The notes under the pieces are model-generated. The model had not been told where the DNA came from. It worked only from the letters and a program-made list of their open reading frames with translations, and did not search any database. The position numbers and the translations under genes are program-made. From Soehngenia sp. (GTDB lineage Bacteria > Bacillota > Clostridia > Tissierellales > Tissierellaceae), in assembly GCA_024637045.1 (NCBI GenBank), contig JAGXFX010000009.1, positions 124,001 to 188,000 on the forward strand: a stretch of 64,000 bases of DNA. The letters are read 5' to 3'. This document shows, one piece after another, positions 16,749 to 25,964 of the stretch (its first letter is position 1; each line of letters starts with the position of its first letter).

Positions 16749-16774
16749 AATTATATCGATAAAGTGATATAATT
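16749..16774 (+). promoter_or_regulatory. Inverted repeat overlapping a -10 box, candidate operator
   Basis: AATTATATC-N8-GATATAATT is a perfect 9-base inverted repeat. Its right arm contains TATAAT, so a bound repressor would block the promoter of the aldolase gene that starts at 16805. The regulator is not known. Confidence 0.4.
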
Positions 16775-16804
16775 TACCTATAAACAGGTAAAGGAGAGAT
16801 TTGC

Positions 16805-17701
16805 ATGAGTTTTATAAAAATAAAAGGAGTAATTCCTCCCATGATTACACCATTTGACGAGGATGATATGGTGGATTATGAGAAGCATGTATATAATATG
16901 GATAAATGGAATCAATTTGACCTCGCTGGATATCTTGTACTTGGTTCAAATAGCGAAACGGTTTTTCTTAATGAGAAAGAAAAACTGGAGCTTATTAAAC
17001 TGACTGTGGAGCACAAAGCTCCTGGAAAGCTTGTTATGGTTGGAACTGGAATGGAATCTACAAGAGAGACTATAAGTCTTACAAACAAAGCTGCAGCTCT
17101 CGGTGCGGATTGTGCTCTGATCTTGACACCCTTCTATTATGGAGGCAAGATGAATGACGAAGCTTTGATTGGATACTATACTGATGTGGCTGATAAGTCA
17201 GATATTCCAATATTGATATACAATGTAACCAAGTTTACACATGTAAATATATCACCAAATGCAGTGGGAGTACTTTCAAGGCATCCGAATATAATCGGTA
17301 TGAAAGACAGCTCTGGAAGCATACCTCAGCTGGTTGATTACAAGAGAGAAGTGGATATGAAAGAGTTCAATCTTATGGTCGGAACCCTTTCATCATGGTT
17401 TCCAGCACTTGCACTTGGAGTTGAGGGAACAGTCCAAGCATTGGCAAACTGTTGTCCGAAGGAATGCATAGATATTCAGAAACTATATGATCAAGGGAAA
17501 GTTGATGAATCCAGGAAGCTTTATGAAAGAGTATTTCCTGTAAATTCAGCTGTAACCGGCGGGTTCGGTATCGCAGGACTAAAATACGTCTGTGACAAGC
17601 TGGGCTTTAAGGGAGGACTTGTAAGGAAACCACTATTGCAAATCAAGGATGATGAGATGCTCAAGCTGGATAGAATCCTTGAAAATGCTCAAATATTATA
17701 A
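16805..17701 (+). CDS. DapA/HOGA-family aldolase or dehydratase
   Basis: A 298-residue TIM barrel of the N-acetylneuraminate lyase/dihydrodipicolinate synthase superfamily. The Schiff-base lysine is in IIGMKDSSGS (about 166), the catalytic Tyr in ILIYNVTKF (about 138), and the pyruvate-carboxylate loop reads GSNSETVFL instead of the GTTGE of true DapA. That variation is closer to 4-hydroxy-2-oxoglutarate aldolase, so a pyruvate-releasing or -condensing catabolic reaction is likelier than lysine synthesis. Only six bases separate it from the amidase gene, indicating an operon. Confidence 0.75.
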   Translation: MSFIKIKGVIPPMITPFDEDDMVDYEKHVYNMDKWNQFDLAGYLVLGSNSETVFLNEKEKLELIKLTVEHKAPGKLVMVGTGMESTRETISLTNKAAALGADCALILTPFYYGGKMNDEALIGYYTDVADKSDIPILIYNVTKFTHVNISPNAVGVLSRHPNIIGMKDSSGSIPQLVDYKREVDMKEFNLMVGTLSSWFPALALGVEGTVQALANCCPKECIDIQKLYDQGKVDESRKLYERVFPVNSAVTGGFGIAGLKYVCDKLGFKGGLVRKPLLQIKDDEMLKLDRILENAQIL

Positions 17702-17716
17702 AATGAGGTGAAAGAA

Positions 17717-18523
17717 TTGAAGCTAAAAGCAGCGCTTATTCAGATGAAGGTTGTTGAAGGCAAGGATCTTAACCTTCAAACAGCAGAGAAAATGCTTAGA
17801 AAGTCAGCAAAAGAAGGTGCAAGGCTTCTTGTTCTTCCAGAAATGTTTAACGTGCCATATGATAATTCCAGATTTCCTGAATACGCAGAAGGGTACCCTG
17901 GAAAGACAACAGAATTTCTTAAAGATATGGCCAATGAATTAAATGTTTATATTGCTGGTGGATCCATACCTGAACAGGATAGAGACAGAATATACAATAC
18001 CTCATACATCTTTTCGCCTGCTGGCGAGTTGATTGGAAAGCACAGAAAAGCTCATCTCTTTGACATTGATGTCGAAGGAGGTATTACTTTTAAGGAATCA
18101 GACGTGTTATCACCAGGAGATGAGTCCACAATATTTGATGTTGATGGAGTAAAAATGGGTCTAATTATTTGCTATGATATAAGATTCCCTGAGTTTACAA
18201 GAAAACTGGCGCTCCAGGGAGCTCAGGCAGTACTCGTGCCAGCAGCGTTCAATTTGGTTACTGGTCCAGCTCATTGGCATCTTTCAGCCAGAGCAAGAGC
18301 TTTGGACAATCAGGTATACATGCTTTTATGTTCTCAATCAAGAAATCAGGAAAGCTCATATACGGCATACGGTCATTCTCTGATGGCGGGTCCGTGGGGT
18401 GATATTGACTCTGAGCTCGATATCGAAGAAGGTATACTTTATGTAACAATCGATACAGAGAAGATAGAAAAGGTAAGAAATGAGCTTCCTCTTTTAAAAC
18501 ACAGAAGAGAAGAGATTTACTAG
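17717..18523 (+). CDS. Nitrilase-superfamily amidase (omega-amidase-like)
   Basis: About 268 residues. The Glu-Lys-Cys triad is present: VLPEMFNVPY (Glu ~41), GKHRKAHLFDIDV (Lys ~113) and IICYDIRFPEF (Cys ~151), with the second Glu region LVPAAFN. HLFDID and the size place it with Nit2/omega-amidase and N-carbamoyl hydrolases. Substrates may be 2-oxoglutaramate or a similar omega-amide. TTG 17717 is the preferred start because GAGGTG lies six bases before it; the GTG at 17708 is itself part of that ribosome site. Co-transcribed with the aldolase. Confidence 0.8.
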   Translation: MKLKAALIQMKVVEGKDLNLQTAEKMLRKSAKEGARLLVLPEMFNVPYDNSRFPEYAEGYPGKTTEFLKDMANELNVYIAGGSIPEQDRDRIYNTSYIFSPAGELIGKHRKAHLFDIDVEGGITFKESDVLSPGDESTIFDVDGVKMGLIICYDIRFPEFTRKLALQGAQAVLVPAAFNLVTGPAHWHLSARARALDNQVYMLLCSQSRNQESSYTAYGHSLMAGPWGDIDSELDIEEGILYVTIDTEKIEKVRNELPLLKHRREEIY

Positions 18524-18544
18524 ATAATATATGAAATAACCTTA

Positions 18545-18572
18545 AGCCCTGTTGATTCAGGGTTTTAGTTTT
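18545..18572 (+). terminator. Intrinsic terminator
   Basis: The short GC stem AGCCCTG-TTGATT-CAGGGTTTT ends in a T-rich tail after the amidase gene. Confidence 0.65.
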
Positions 18573-18645
18573 GCTTTCATACTGTACCGATATTGTGTAT
18601 TGATGCAAGAAAAAAAGGGTATATGTGAAAAAAGGAGGGTTGAAT

Positions 18646-19122
18646 ATGCTTATGTTCAGAAATATTGTCACAGCATTCCTGATGTGGAATGACCAGATGT
18701 TGTTAATTGAAAGAAGTCAGGATAAGGAGATCGCTCCAGGTATATGGTTTGGAGTTGGAGGGCATATGGAGCACGAAGAAATAAACGACCCTTACGGAGC
18801 CGTTTATAGAGAAATATTTGAGGAAACAGGTCTAGACACTTCAAAAATTCAAGAAATAGAATTGAAGTATATTGTATATAATCGAGTTGATGACAAAGAA
18901 ATTGTTGTAAATCATATTTTCTTTGGAGAAGTATCTGCACCTTATGTTGTTCCAAATCATGAGGGTGTGCTGCATTGGATTGGCATGGATTCAGCTCTTG
19001 AAAAAATATCACATCCAGTAGTTTTAAAGGTTCTAAATCATTACATGAGAGATAGAAGAGAGGATATATTATTGGGAGTATTAGACTGGGAAGAGCCATA
19101 TGTCTGGTGGTATCCAATTTAA
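18646..19122 (+). CDS. Nudix hydrolase with expanded Nudix box
   Basis: 158 residues. The Nudix segment runs [17 protein letters not shown] then REIFEETGL: the REUxEExGU half is perfect, but two extra residues separate it from the upstream Gx5E half. Nudix enzymes cleave nucleoside diphosphates linked to another group, with Mg2+ bound by the Glu pairs. ATG 18646 has AGGAGG seven bases before it. A GTG 21 bases upstream would swallow that site. The stop is 14 bases before the AcoR-type activator, so the two are probably co-transcribed. Confidence 0.75.
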   Translation: MLMFRNIVTAFLMWNDQMLLIERSQDKEIAPGIWFGVGGHMEHEEINDPYGAVYREIFEETGLDTSKIQEIELKYIVYNRVDDKEIVVNHIFFGEVSAPYVVPNHEGVLHWIGMDSALEKISHPVVLKVLNHYMRDRREDILLGVLDWEEPYVWWYPI

Positions 19123-19136
19123 TAAGGAGTGATATT

Positions 19137-21062
19137 ATGTCTTGGGAGTTTCTTGAAGAGATTAAGATTGATTGGGAAAGATACATAAATACTGGGGAAG
19201 TTTCAGATCGTGTGTCACCTGTAATCAAAAAATCCTGGAAGAGATGCAAGCAGACTGGAGTAGACCCTTATGGTGGTATAGGAGAAAAACTCAATGATGA
19301 TGAGTTTTTTGGAGTTATGCACGCCAATCGGGATCTGATTGAAGTAGCCAAACCGATAATGGAAAATTTGAACAGCCTTGTTCTGGGAACAGGGTTTGTT
19401 CTTGTGCTTACTGATAAAAATGGTATTATACTTCATATTACTGGAGAAAAAAGTGTAGAGGATGATGCAAGGAGACTTAATTTCTGTGCCGGATCAAGTT
19501 GGCTGGAAAATAAAGTGGGAACCAATGCAATAGGAACGTGTTTGGTTGAAGAGAAACCAATACAGACAATAGGCGCTGAGCATTACTGCATGGGTCATCA
19601 TCCCTGGACTTGCTCTGCTGCACCTATTAAGGGTACAGGTGGAGAAATGGTTGGAGTTCTAGATATGTCCGGGTACAGTCTCGGAGCACATAAGCACACA
19701 TTGGGTATTGTTGTTGCAGCAGCATACTCAATTGAGAATCAGCTTTCTCTCAAAAAATCATATGCAATTTTGGATACGACAGTTGAATCCATTGCTGATG
19801 GTATGATTATTGTAAATGAAAACTTCGGAATTCACAGAATCAATAAAGCTGGAGAAAGGATATTAGGGATAAGGGGCGGTGAACTGGATAAAAGTGATAT
19901 CAGAGAAATTCTGGGGGACAATATATTCAGGGGTGAGGATTCTTTTTCCAAGAGGGTTGATTGGGATTTCACATTCAATGATAAAAGAATCCCCTGCAAT
20001 GTTAAAATAACACCAATTGAGATAGAACATGAAAAGAAGGGAATGGCTATTCTTTTTAGAGAAATGAAAGATGTACATCAAACTGTAAACGTAGTTTCCG
20101 GTAACAAGGCTAACTATACCTTTGACAGCATAATTACTGGTAATGAGAAGATGCTTAGAGCAATAAAGGAAGCACAGAAATTTGCAAGAACGAGGGGATG
20201 TGTTCTACTTGAAGGAGAAAGCGGGACAGGCAAGGAACTGTTTGCGCATGCGATACATAATCATAGCAGTAGAAGCAACGGACCATTTGTTGCGATAAAT
20301 TGTGCATCAATACCGAAGGATCTGGTGGAGAGTGAACTTTTCGGTTACGAAAAAGGAGCATTTACTGGAGCCGTCAGAGAAGGAAAGGTTGGTAAATTTG
20401 AGTTGGCAAATGGAGGGACATTATTCCTTGACGAAATCGGTGAGCTGCCCCTTGACCTTCAGGCTAAGCTTTTGAGGGTTTTAGATGATTTTACAGTTAC
20501 AAGAGTAGGTGGAAAGGTAGCAAAAAAACTTGATGTAAGAATTATTGTGGCAACCAACAGAGATCTTTTGGAAGAGACCAGAAGGAAGACTTTCAGAGAG
20601 GATCTGTATTATAGACTTAATGTTTTCAATGTGAAAATTCCTCCACTTAGACAAAGAGATGAAGATGAAATCTTGCTTGCGGAACATTTTCTGAAAAGGC
20701 TTAACCTTGCACACCATACGAATAAGAAGATGTCTAGGGAATTCCGTGTGTGTTTAGGAAGAAACCAATGGAAAGGTAATGTAAGGGAGCTGGAGAATAT
20801 AATACACAGAGCATATCATCTCTGTGAAGAAAGTCTTATTACAGAAGATTTGTTGCCAGATGAGCTTTTTAATGATAAATCAGATGAAAATTACTATGGA
20901 AGCTTAACCATTAAGGAGCAGGAAAAGGAATGCATAAAAAATGCACTTGAAAAAGCCAATGGGAATGTAATAGGCGCAGGGGATATGATAGGTTTAAGCA
21001 AATCTGCCATGTATAGAAAATTAAAGGAGCATAGAATAAATCCAAAGCAATACAAATCATAG
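19137..21062 (+). CDS. acoR: AcoR-type sigma-54 activator
   Basis: 641 residues. Residues about 55-210 form a GAF-like ligand domain ([38 protein letters not shown]: the AcoR/DhaR signature). A PAS domain follows (about 215-300), then AAA+ with Walker A GESGTGKE (~359), GAFTGA (~407) and [11 protein letters not shown] Fis-type HTH forms the end ([21 protein letters not shown]). Such proteins sense acetoin or glycols and open sigma-54 promoters. The adjacent -24/-12 promoter and aco genes make its target clear. The start at 19137 follows AAGGAG; in-frame codons upstream overlap the Nudix gene. Confidence 0.88.
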   Translation: MSWEFLEEIKIDWERYINTGEVSDRVSPVIKKSWKRCKQTGVDPYGGIGEKLNDDEFFGVMHANRDLIEVAKPIMENLNSLVLGTGFVLVLTDKNGIILHITGEKSVEDDARRLNFCAGSSWLENKVGTNAIGTCLVEEKPIQTIGAEHYCMGHHPWTCSAAPIKGTGGEMVGVLDMSGYSLGAHKHTLGIVVAAAYSIENQLSLKKSYAILDTTVESIADGMIIVNENFGIHRINKAGERILGIRGGELDKSDIREILGDNIFRGEDSFSKRVDWDFTFNDKRIPCNVKITPIEIEHEKKGMAILFREMKDVHQTVNVVSGNKANYTFDSIITGNEKMLRAIKEAQKFARTRGCVLLEGESGTGKELFAHAIHNHSSRSNGPFVAINCASIPKDLVESELFGYEKGAFTGAVREGKVGKFELANGGTLFLDEIGELPLDLQAKLLRVLDDFTVTRVGGKVAKKLDVRIIVATNRDLLEETRRKTFREDLYYRLNVFNVKIPPLRQRDEDEILLAEHFLKRLNLAHHTNKKMSREFRVCLGRNQWKGNVRELENIIHRAYHLCEESLITEDLLPDELFNDKSDENYYGSLTIKEQEKECIKNALEKANGNVIGAGDMIGLSKSAMYRKLKEHRINPKQYKS

Positions 21063-21077
21063 AAGAATTAGGGGATA

Positions 21078-21126
21078 ATTCCCATAATCGAGAAAAAGAT
21101 TCCCGATTATGGGAATTTATTTTTTG
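21078..21126 (+). terminator. Strong intrinsic terminator
   Basis: ATTCCCATAATCG pairs perfectly with CGATTATGGGAAT and is followed by a T-run (TTATTTTTT). It insulates acoR from the aco promoter. Confidence 0.85.
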
Positions 21127-21175
21127 TTGAACTTTTAAATTTAGTGAATCAACGCGTTTAAGCGATTAGGTTTAG

Positions 21176-21192
21176 TTGGCACGAGAATTGCA
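21176..21192 (+). promoter_or_regulatory. Sigma-54 (-24/-12) promoter of the aco operon
   Basis: TTGGCACGAGAATTGCA is a full consensus match with GG and GC at the right spacing, 77 bases before the first gene. Confidence 0.92.
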
Positions 21193-21268
21193 ACTATATA
21201 ATCGTAGTACTTTGTAGCCCGTAGGAAAGGAGGGATTAGACAGGAGGGCCGTAAGCGGAGGTGATTGG

Positions 21269-21625
21269 ATGAATAGATTTATCATCGAGTTTGGAATGGG
21301 AGTGGATTTCCACGGACAGGATGTTACCAGAGCTGCTGAAAAAGCAGTACTTGATGCCGTATCAAAAAGCTGTCTATGTGGTCTTGAGGAAGTTGTCGGA
21401 ATCAATGACCTTAACAAGGGAGTAGGTGTAAACGTAACAATAGCAGTGACAAGACCGGATGAGGTGGACTTGGAAAGAATCAAGAAGTGTCTTCCCGTTG
21501 GTCAGAAAACCATCAAAACCATCAAAGGGGGTATGACTGTACCAGGATTGTTTATTCCGGACTTTGGAGACAAGGACAGCAGCATAGAGGCTGCACTGGC
21601 ATGTGTGGAAGTAGAGATACTATAG
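21269..21625 (+). CDS. Lin0512-family protein
   Basis: 118 residues: RFIIEFGMGVDFHGQDVTRAA at the start and IPDFGDKDSSIEAALACVEVE at the end are hallmarks of the Lin0512 family, which repeatedly accompanies acetoin-type dehydrogenase genes. Its biochemical role is unknown. A cysteine pair (CLCG, ~35-38) and GINDLNKGVGVNVTIAV suggest a small alpha-beta fold. It is the first gene behind the sigma-54 promoter, read from ATG behind GGAGGTG, and lies 15 bases before E1 alpha. Confidence 0.75.
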   Translation: MNRFIIEFGMGVDFHGQDVTRAAEKAVLDAVSKSCLCGLEEVVGINDLNKGVGVNVTIAVTRPDEVDLERIKKCLPVGQKTIKTIKGGMTVPGLFIPDFGDKDSSIEAALACVEVEIL

Positions 21626-21640
21626 CAAGGAGGGATTTTC

Positions 21641-22621
21641 TTGGATTTGACTAATGAAAAAATCATTGAAATGTACAAGACAATGAAGCGTATCAGGGAA
21701 TTTGAAACAAATGCAAGCCGATTGTTTGCTGAGGGTAGCATCCCTGGATTTGTACATCTATATCTGGGTGAAGAGGCTGTCGCTACAGGTGTATGTGCAA
21801 CTCTGAACAATGATGACTTTATCACCAGTACGCACAGAGGTCATGGACATATTATAGCGAAAGGTGGAGACACCAAGTACATGATGGCAGAGCTTTTTGG
21901 AAAGGAAACCGGATACTGTAAAGGCAAGGGAGGTTCCATGCATATTGCTGATGCAACCAAGGGTATTCTAGGAGCAAATGGAATCGTTGGAGCAGGACAG
22001 AATATAGCAGTAGGAGCTGGACTAAGCGCAAAATATAGAAAATCAGGACAAGTTTGTGCGTGCTTCTTTGGAGATGGATCTACAAACCAAGGTACATTCC
22101 ACGAGTCTATCAACCTTGCAAGCATCTGGAAGCTTCCTGTAGTATTTGTATGTGAAAATAACCTCTACGGAATTTCAATGTCCCAGGCGAGACACCAGGC
22201 AATACAGGATGTAGCTGACAGAGCTGTTGCCTATAACATTCCAGGGATAGTTGTAGATGGAAACGACGTATTTGCAGTGTATGAGGCTGTTGTGGAAGCA
22301 GTTGCAAGAGCCAGAAGCGGTCAGGGACCAACCCTTATAGAGTGTAAGACATACAGACACAAGGGACACTTCGAGGGAGATCCAACAACATACAGAGCAT
22401 CTGAAGAAGTACAGGAGTGGATGGCAAAGGATCCTCTACCAAGGATAGTGGCTTACTTATTGGATAATGACATTGTAACAGAAGAAGAGTTGAAGAAAAT
22501 AGACGATGAAATTGTCAAGGAAATAGCGGATGCCATCAAGTTTGCAGAGGATAGCCCAGTGCCTTCTTTAGAGTCGATAGTTCAGGATATTTATACAGAT
22601 ATCGTAGAGGAGGTAAGATAG
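21641..22621 (+). CDS. acoA: Acetoin dehydrogenase E1 component, alpha subunit (TPP-dependent)
   Basis: 326 residues of the thiamine-diphosphate E1 alpha family. The TPP motif GDGSTNQGTFHESINLASIWKLP (quoted in part: GDGSTNQGTF, about 145) and ENNLYGISM are present, as are HRGHGHIIAKGG and GKGGSMHIAD. It would cleave acetoin (or a 2-oxoacid) with E1 beta and pass the acyl group to E2. The TTG start at 21641 has AAGGAGGG upstream. The gene abuts acoB with no spacer. Acetoin specificity is inferred from AcoR, AcoX and Lin0512 neighbours. Confidence 0.85.
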   Translation: MDLTNEKIIEMYKTMKRIREFETNASRLFAEGSIPGFVHLYLGEEAVATGVCATLNNDDFITSTHRGHGHIIAKGGDTKYMMAELFGKETGYCKGKGGSMHIADATKGILGANGIVGAGQNIAVGAGLSAKYRKSGQVCACFFGDGSTNQGTFHESINLASIWKLPVVFVCENNLYGISMSQARHQAIQDVADRAVAYNIPGIVVDGNDVFAVYEAVVEAVARARSGQGPTLIECKTYRHKGHFEGDPTTYRASEEVQEWMAKDPLPRIVAYLLDNDIVTEEELKKIDDEIVKEIADAIKFAEDSPVPSLESIVQDIYTDIVEEVR

Positions 22622-23593
22622 ATGAAAACCATGAGTATGATGGAAGCCATCAGAGAGGCTATGAACAAGCGAATGAGAGAAGACGAGAACGTATTGCTAT
22701 TTGGTGAGGATGTTGGAGCATTTGGAGGATGCTTCGGTGTTTCAGCAGGGATGTTTGATGAGTTCGGACCAGAAAGAGTATTGGATACTCCAATATCAGA
22801 GGGAGTTATAATCGGAACAGCAGTAGGTTCAGCTGCAACAGGACTTAGACCGATAGCAGAGCTTATGTTTATTGATTTTGTAACAGTTGGTGCGGACCAG
22901 CTGGTAAACCAGGCTGCAAAAATGAGATATATGTTTGGTGGAAAGATTAATCTGCCAATGGTTGTAAGACTTCCATTAGGTGCAGGAATAAGTGCAGCAG
23001 CTCAACACTCCCAGTCATTGGAAGCCTGGCTTGCACATATACCAGGTTTGAAGGTTGTTTATCCTTCGACTCCGGCCGATGCCTATGGCTTGATGCTTCA
23101 GTCCATAGATGATGAAAATCCTGTTATATTCCTGGAGCACAAGATCCTTTACGGGGCTAGCGGTGAAGTGGATGAGAACATGAAGCCAATTGAATTTGGT
23201 ATTGCTGATATTAAAAGAGAGGGTAGCGATGTGACCATCGTTGCTACAGGAAAGATGGTGCACGAAGTTTTGGCTGCAGCTGAAAAGCTGGCAGAGGAAG
23301 GAATCGAAGCTGAAATACTCGATCCGAGGACATTGTTCCCATTTGACAAGGAAACCCTTTTAAAGTCAATTGAGAAGACAAACAAGGTTATAATAGTAAC
23401 AGAGGAAAACAAGAGAGGAAGCTATGCAAGTGAAATCGCAGCTGTAATCGCCGAGGATGGTTTTGACTTTCTGGATGCACCAGTTGTAAGATTATGTGCA
23501 ATGAATACTCCTGTTCCATTCTCACCGGTACTTGAGCAGTACTATGTACCAAGTGCAGAAGAAATTGTGACAGCTGTCAAGAAGATGTTCTAG
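22622..23593 (+). CDS. acoB: Acetoin dehydrogenase E1 component, beta subunit
   Basis: 323 residues with the E1 beta signatures LLFGEDVGAFGGCFG (about 25), DTPISEGVIIG, AAQHSQSLEAWLAHIPGLKV, and the C-terminal transketolase domain (VTIVATGKMVHEVLAAAE, LDPRTLFPFD). It pairs with the alpha subunit to form the TPP site. It starts at ATG directly after the acoA stop with GAGGAGG inside acoA, so the two are translationally coupled. Confidence 0.88.
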   Translation: MKTMSMMEAIREAMNKRMREDENVLLFGEDVGAFGGCFGVSAGMFDEFGPERVLDTPISEGVIIGTAVGSAATGLRPIAELMFIDFVTVGADQLVNQAAKMRYMFGGKINLPMVVRLPLGAGISAAAQHSQSLEAWLAHIPGLKVVYPSTPADAYGLMLQSIDDENPVIFLEHKILYGASGEVDENMKPIEFGIADIKREGSDVTIVATGKMVHEVLAAAEKLAEEGIEAEILDPRTLFPFDKETLLKSIEKTNKVIIVTEENKRGSYASEIAAVIAEDGFDFLDAPVVRLCAMNTPVPFSPVLEQYYVPSAEEIVTAVKKMF

Positions 23594-23595
23594 AA

Positions 23596-23627
23596 GGAGG
23601 CAACTGAGTTGCCTCCCCTTCAAGGGG
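23596..23627 (+). other. Two intercistronic hairpins between acoB and acoX
   Basis: GGAGGCAAC-TGA-GTTGCCTCC (23596-23616) is followed at once by CCCCTT-C-AAGGGG. Neither has a T-run, so they look like mRNA processing or stability elements, or a partial attenuator, within the operon. Confidence 0.5.
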
Positions 23628-23634
23628 TGAGAAA

Positions 23635-24630
23635 ATGAGTACAATAGGAATTATAGCCAATCCTGCATCAGGAAAGGACATTCGAAGGCTTGTTTCCCAT
23701 GCAACCGTTGTAGATAACAATGAAAAGGTAAATATAGTAAAGAGAATTATCCTGGCTGCTCAAGGAGCAGGTATCACAGAGGTTGTAGTAATGCCAGATA
23801 CATTCCTTATAGGTTACAAGGCTGGTGAGGAGTTGAAGGGCTCAAAGGAGCTTCGTATTCCAGTCGAAACTCTGGAGATGAGAGTAAGGGGGAGCGTCGA
23901 GGATACCATTCTAGCAGCAAAGCTGATGGAGGAAAAAGGTGTTAATTGCATCATAGCCCTTGGCGGTGACGGAACCAGCAGAGGAGTTGCAAAATCCATA
24001 ACTGTGACACCTTTGATAAGCATATCAACCGGTACAAACAATGTCTATCCGGAAATGGTTGAGGGAACGGTTGTGGGAATTGCTGCTGCAGCAATTTCAA
24101 CAAATGTATGTGATATGGGAGAAACCTGCAGGAGGGACAAAAGGATTGAGATTTACAGGGGCGGAGAAATGATTGATATCGCACTTGTGGACTGCGTAAT
24201 TTCAAGGCAAACGTATATTGGATCAAAAGCAATCTGGAAGCCGGCAGATATACAGAAGGTCATAGTATCCAGAGCCAATCCTGCTTCCATAGGTTTTTCA
24301 ACAATTGTAGGTGTAAAGATGCCTGTAAGTGAAGAAGATGACTTTGGAGCATCAATAAATGTAAACATTGGCGATAATGAACTGGTGGCTCCAATAGCTG
24401 CCGGAACAATGAAGGAAATAAGAGTTGATGAGCCTAGAGTCCATCCTTTGGGTGAATTGTTCTCATGGACCATGGAATACAAAGGAATAATGGCACTTGA
24501 TGGGGAAAGGGAGATTCCTTTCAAGCAAGGTGAAACCTTCCAATTCAAAATAACCAGGGATGGACCCTACAGGGTCAATATAAAAAGGACAATTATGTCA
24601 GCCCAGAAAAATGGGTTTTTTAACCGGTAA
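23635..24630 (+). CDS. acoX: AcoX-type NAD-kinase-like protein
   Basis: 331 residues of the ATP-NAD kinase superfamily. The nucleotide motif ALGGDGTSRGVAKS (about 105) is the GGDGT box and STGTNNVYP (about 127) the NE/D-type motif equivalent. AcoX proteins are found in aco operons and lack a proven function; a sugar or NAD kinase role has been suggested. IANPASGKDIRRLV at the N-terminus is typical. It begins with ATG behind AGGGGTGAG. Confidence 0.82.
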   Translation: MSTIGIIANPASGKDIRRLVSHATVVDNNEKVNIVKRIILAAQGAGITEVVVMPDTFLIGYKAGEELKGSKELRIPVETLEMRVRGSVEDTILAAKLMEEKGVNCIIALGGDGTSRGVAKSITVTPLISISTGTNNVYPEMVEGTVVGIAAAAISTNVCDMGETCRRDKRIEIYRGGEMIDIALVDCVISRQTYIGSKAIWKPADIQKVIVSRANPASIGFSTIVGVKMPVSEEDDFGASINVNIGDNELVAPIAAGTMKEIRVDEPRVHPLGELFSWTMEYKGIMALDGEREIPFKQGETFQFKITRDGPYRVNIKRTIMSAQKNGFFNR

Positions 24631-24649
24631 CATCGGAGGAGGAGGTAAA

Positions 24650-25954
24650 ATGGCGAAAAAGATAGTAATGCCCAAACTGGGTCTTACAATGAAGGAGGGA
24701 AAGCTTGCCAAGTGGTACAAGGCAGAGGGAGATCCCATAAAAGTTGGAGATAAATTATTCAGTGTTGAAACAGACAAGATAACAAATGATGCAGAGGCTA
24801 CTGAAGCAGGAATTCTTAGAAAAATAATAGTGCAGGCAGGAGCTACAGTGCCCACAATGGAGCCTGTTGGTATAGTTGCTGGAGAGGATGAAGATATTTC
24901 ATCATTGCTTGCTGATGTGCCTGAATCTTCATCAGAAAAACCAGAGGTAAAGGAAGAAAAAGTTGAAGAGGCACCTGAGCCAGAGAAGAAGATCCAGAGA
25001 ACCGGCAAAGTCAAGGTTTCTCCTGTTGCCAGAAAGATGGCTGAGGAGGAAGGTATTGACGTCGAGACTATTGAAGGAACTGGCCCTGGAGGCAGGATAG
25101 TACTTGATGATGTAAAGAATGCAGTCGAAAACAAGGATAAAGTCAAGGCAAGTCCAGTAGCTGCAAAAATAGCAGAACAAAAAGGGGTTGACGTTTCAAG
25201 TATATCCAGTGAAAACAGGATTATGAAGGATGATGTCTTAAGGGCTGACAAAGAAGCTCAGTATTCATCATTGGCACAGCCGGAGGACAGAAAGATTCCA
25301 CTGACGACAATGAGAAAGATTATCGGGGAAAGGATGAGTGCGAGCGCTCAAACTGCACCGACTGTTAACTTTACCATATCTGTTGACATGACAAATTTGA
25401 AGGCATTGAGAGAAGAGCTTAAAGGAGAAAGAAACATAACCTATACAGATCTTATTGTAAAGGTGACTTCATTATTACTCCTGGAGCATTCTTATCTGAA
25501 CTCTTCACTTGATGGAGAAGAAATTGTGCTTAGAAACTATGTTAATATGGGAGTTGCAGTAGCACTTGAGGATGGACTTCTGGTTCCAGTTGTTAAGAAT
25601 GCCCATGTGAAGAAATTAGGTGAAATATCCGATGAAATAAAGGACTTGTCATACAGGGCAAAAACCAATCAACTGACAACTGATGAAATAGAGGGTGGAA
25701 CCTTTACTATTACAAACATTGGAATGTTTGGGATAGAAAGCTTCACACCTATTATAAATCAACCTGAATCTGCAATACTAGGTGTAAATGCTATTGTTGA
25801 AACTCCGGTAGTATTGGAGGGCTGTGTATGTACGAGACCGATAATGAAGCTGTCACTTACTGCCGATCATAGAACAGTTGACGGGGCAGTTGCAGCAATG
25901 TTCCTGGCGAGACTCAAGGAATCATTGGAGCATCCGCTGAGAATGCTGCTTTAG
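24650..25954 (+). CDS. acoC: Acetoin dehydrogenase E2, dihydrolipoyl acyltransferase
   Basis: 435 residues: an N-terminal lipoyl domain with the lipoyl lysine in ETDKITND (~43); two peripheral-subunit-binding domains, KVSPVARKMAEEEG (~125) and KASPVAAKIAEQKG (~165), joined by acidic linkers; and a catalytic core from ~205 ending with the DHRTVDGAVAA active-site His. It takes the acyl group from E1 and hands it to CoA. ATG 24650 with GGAGGAGGAGG upstream is chosen; an in-frame ATG 39 bases earlier overlaps acoX. Two binding domains where one is common is a small oddity. Confidence 0.88.
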   Translation: MAKKIVMPKLGLTMKEGKLAKWYKAEGDPIKVGDKLFSVETDKITNDAEATEAGILRKIIVQAGATVPTMEPVGIVAGEDEDISSLLADVPESSSEKPEVKEEKVEEAPEPEKKIQRTGKVKVSPVARKMAEEEGIDVETIEGTGPGGRIVLDDVKNAVENKDKVKASPVAAKIAEQKGVDVSSISSENRIMKDDVLRADKEAQYSSLAQPEDRKIPLTTMRKIIGERMSASAQTAPTVNFTISVDMTNLKALREELKGERNITYTDLIVKVTSLLLLEHSYLNSSLDGEEIVLRNYVNMGVAVALEDGLLVPVVKNAHVKKLGEISDEIKDLSYRAKTNQLTTDEIEGGTFTITNIGMFGIESFTPIINQPESAILGVNAIVETPVVLEGCVCTRPIMKLSLTADHRTVDGAVAAMFLARLKESLEHPLRMLL

Positions 25955-25964
25955 GGGGGATACT

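Noticed and set aside
16805-17701. Naming the DapA-family gene as dapA (lysine synthesis)
   Set aside because: The pyruvate loop is GSNSE rather than GTTGE, and the neighbour is an amidase, so biosynthetic dihydrodipicolinate synthase is not supported.
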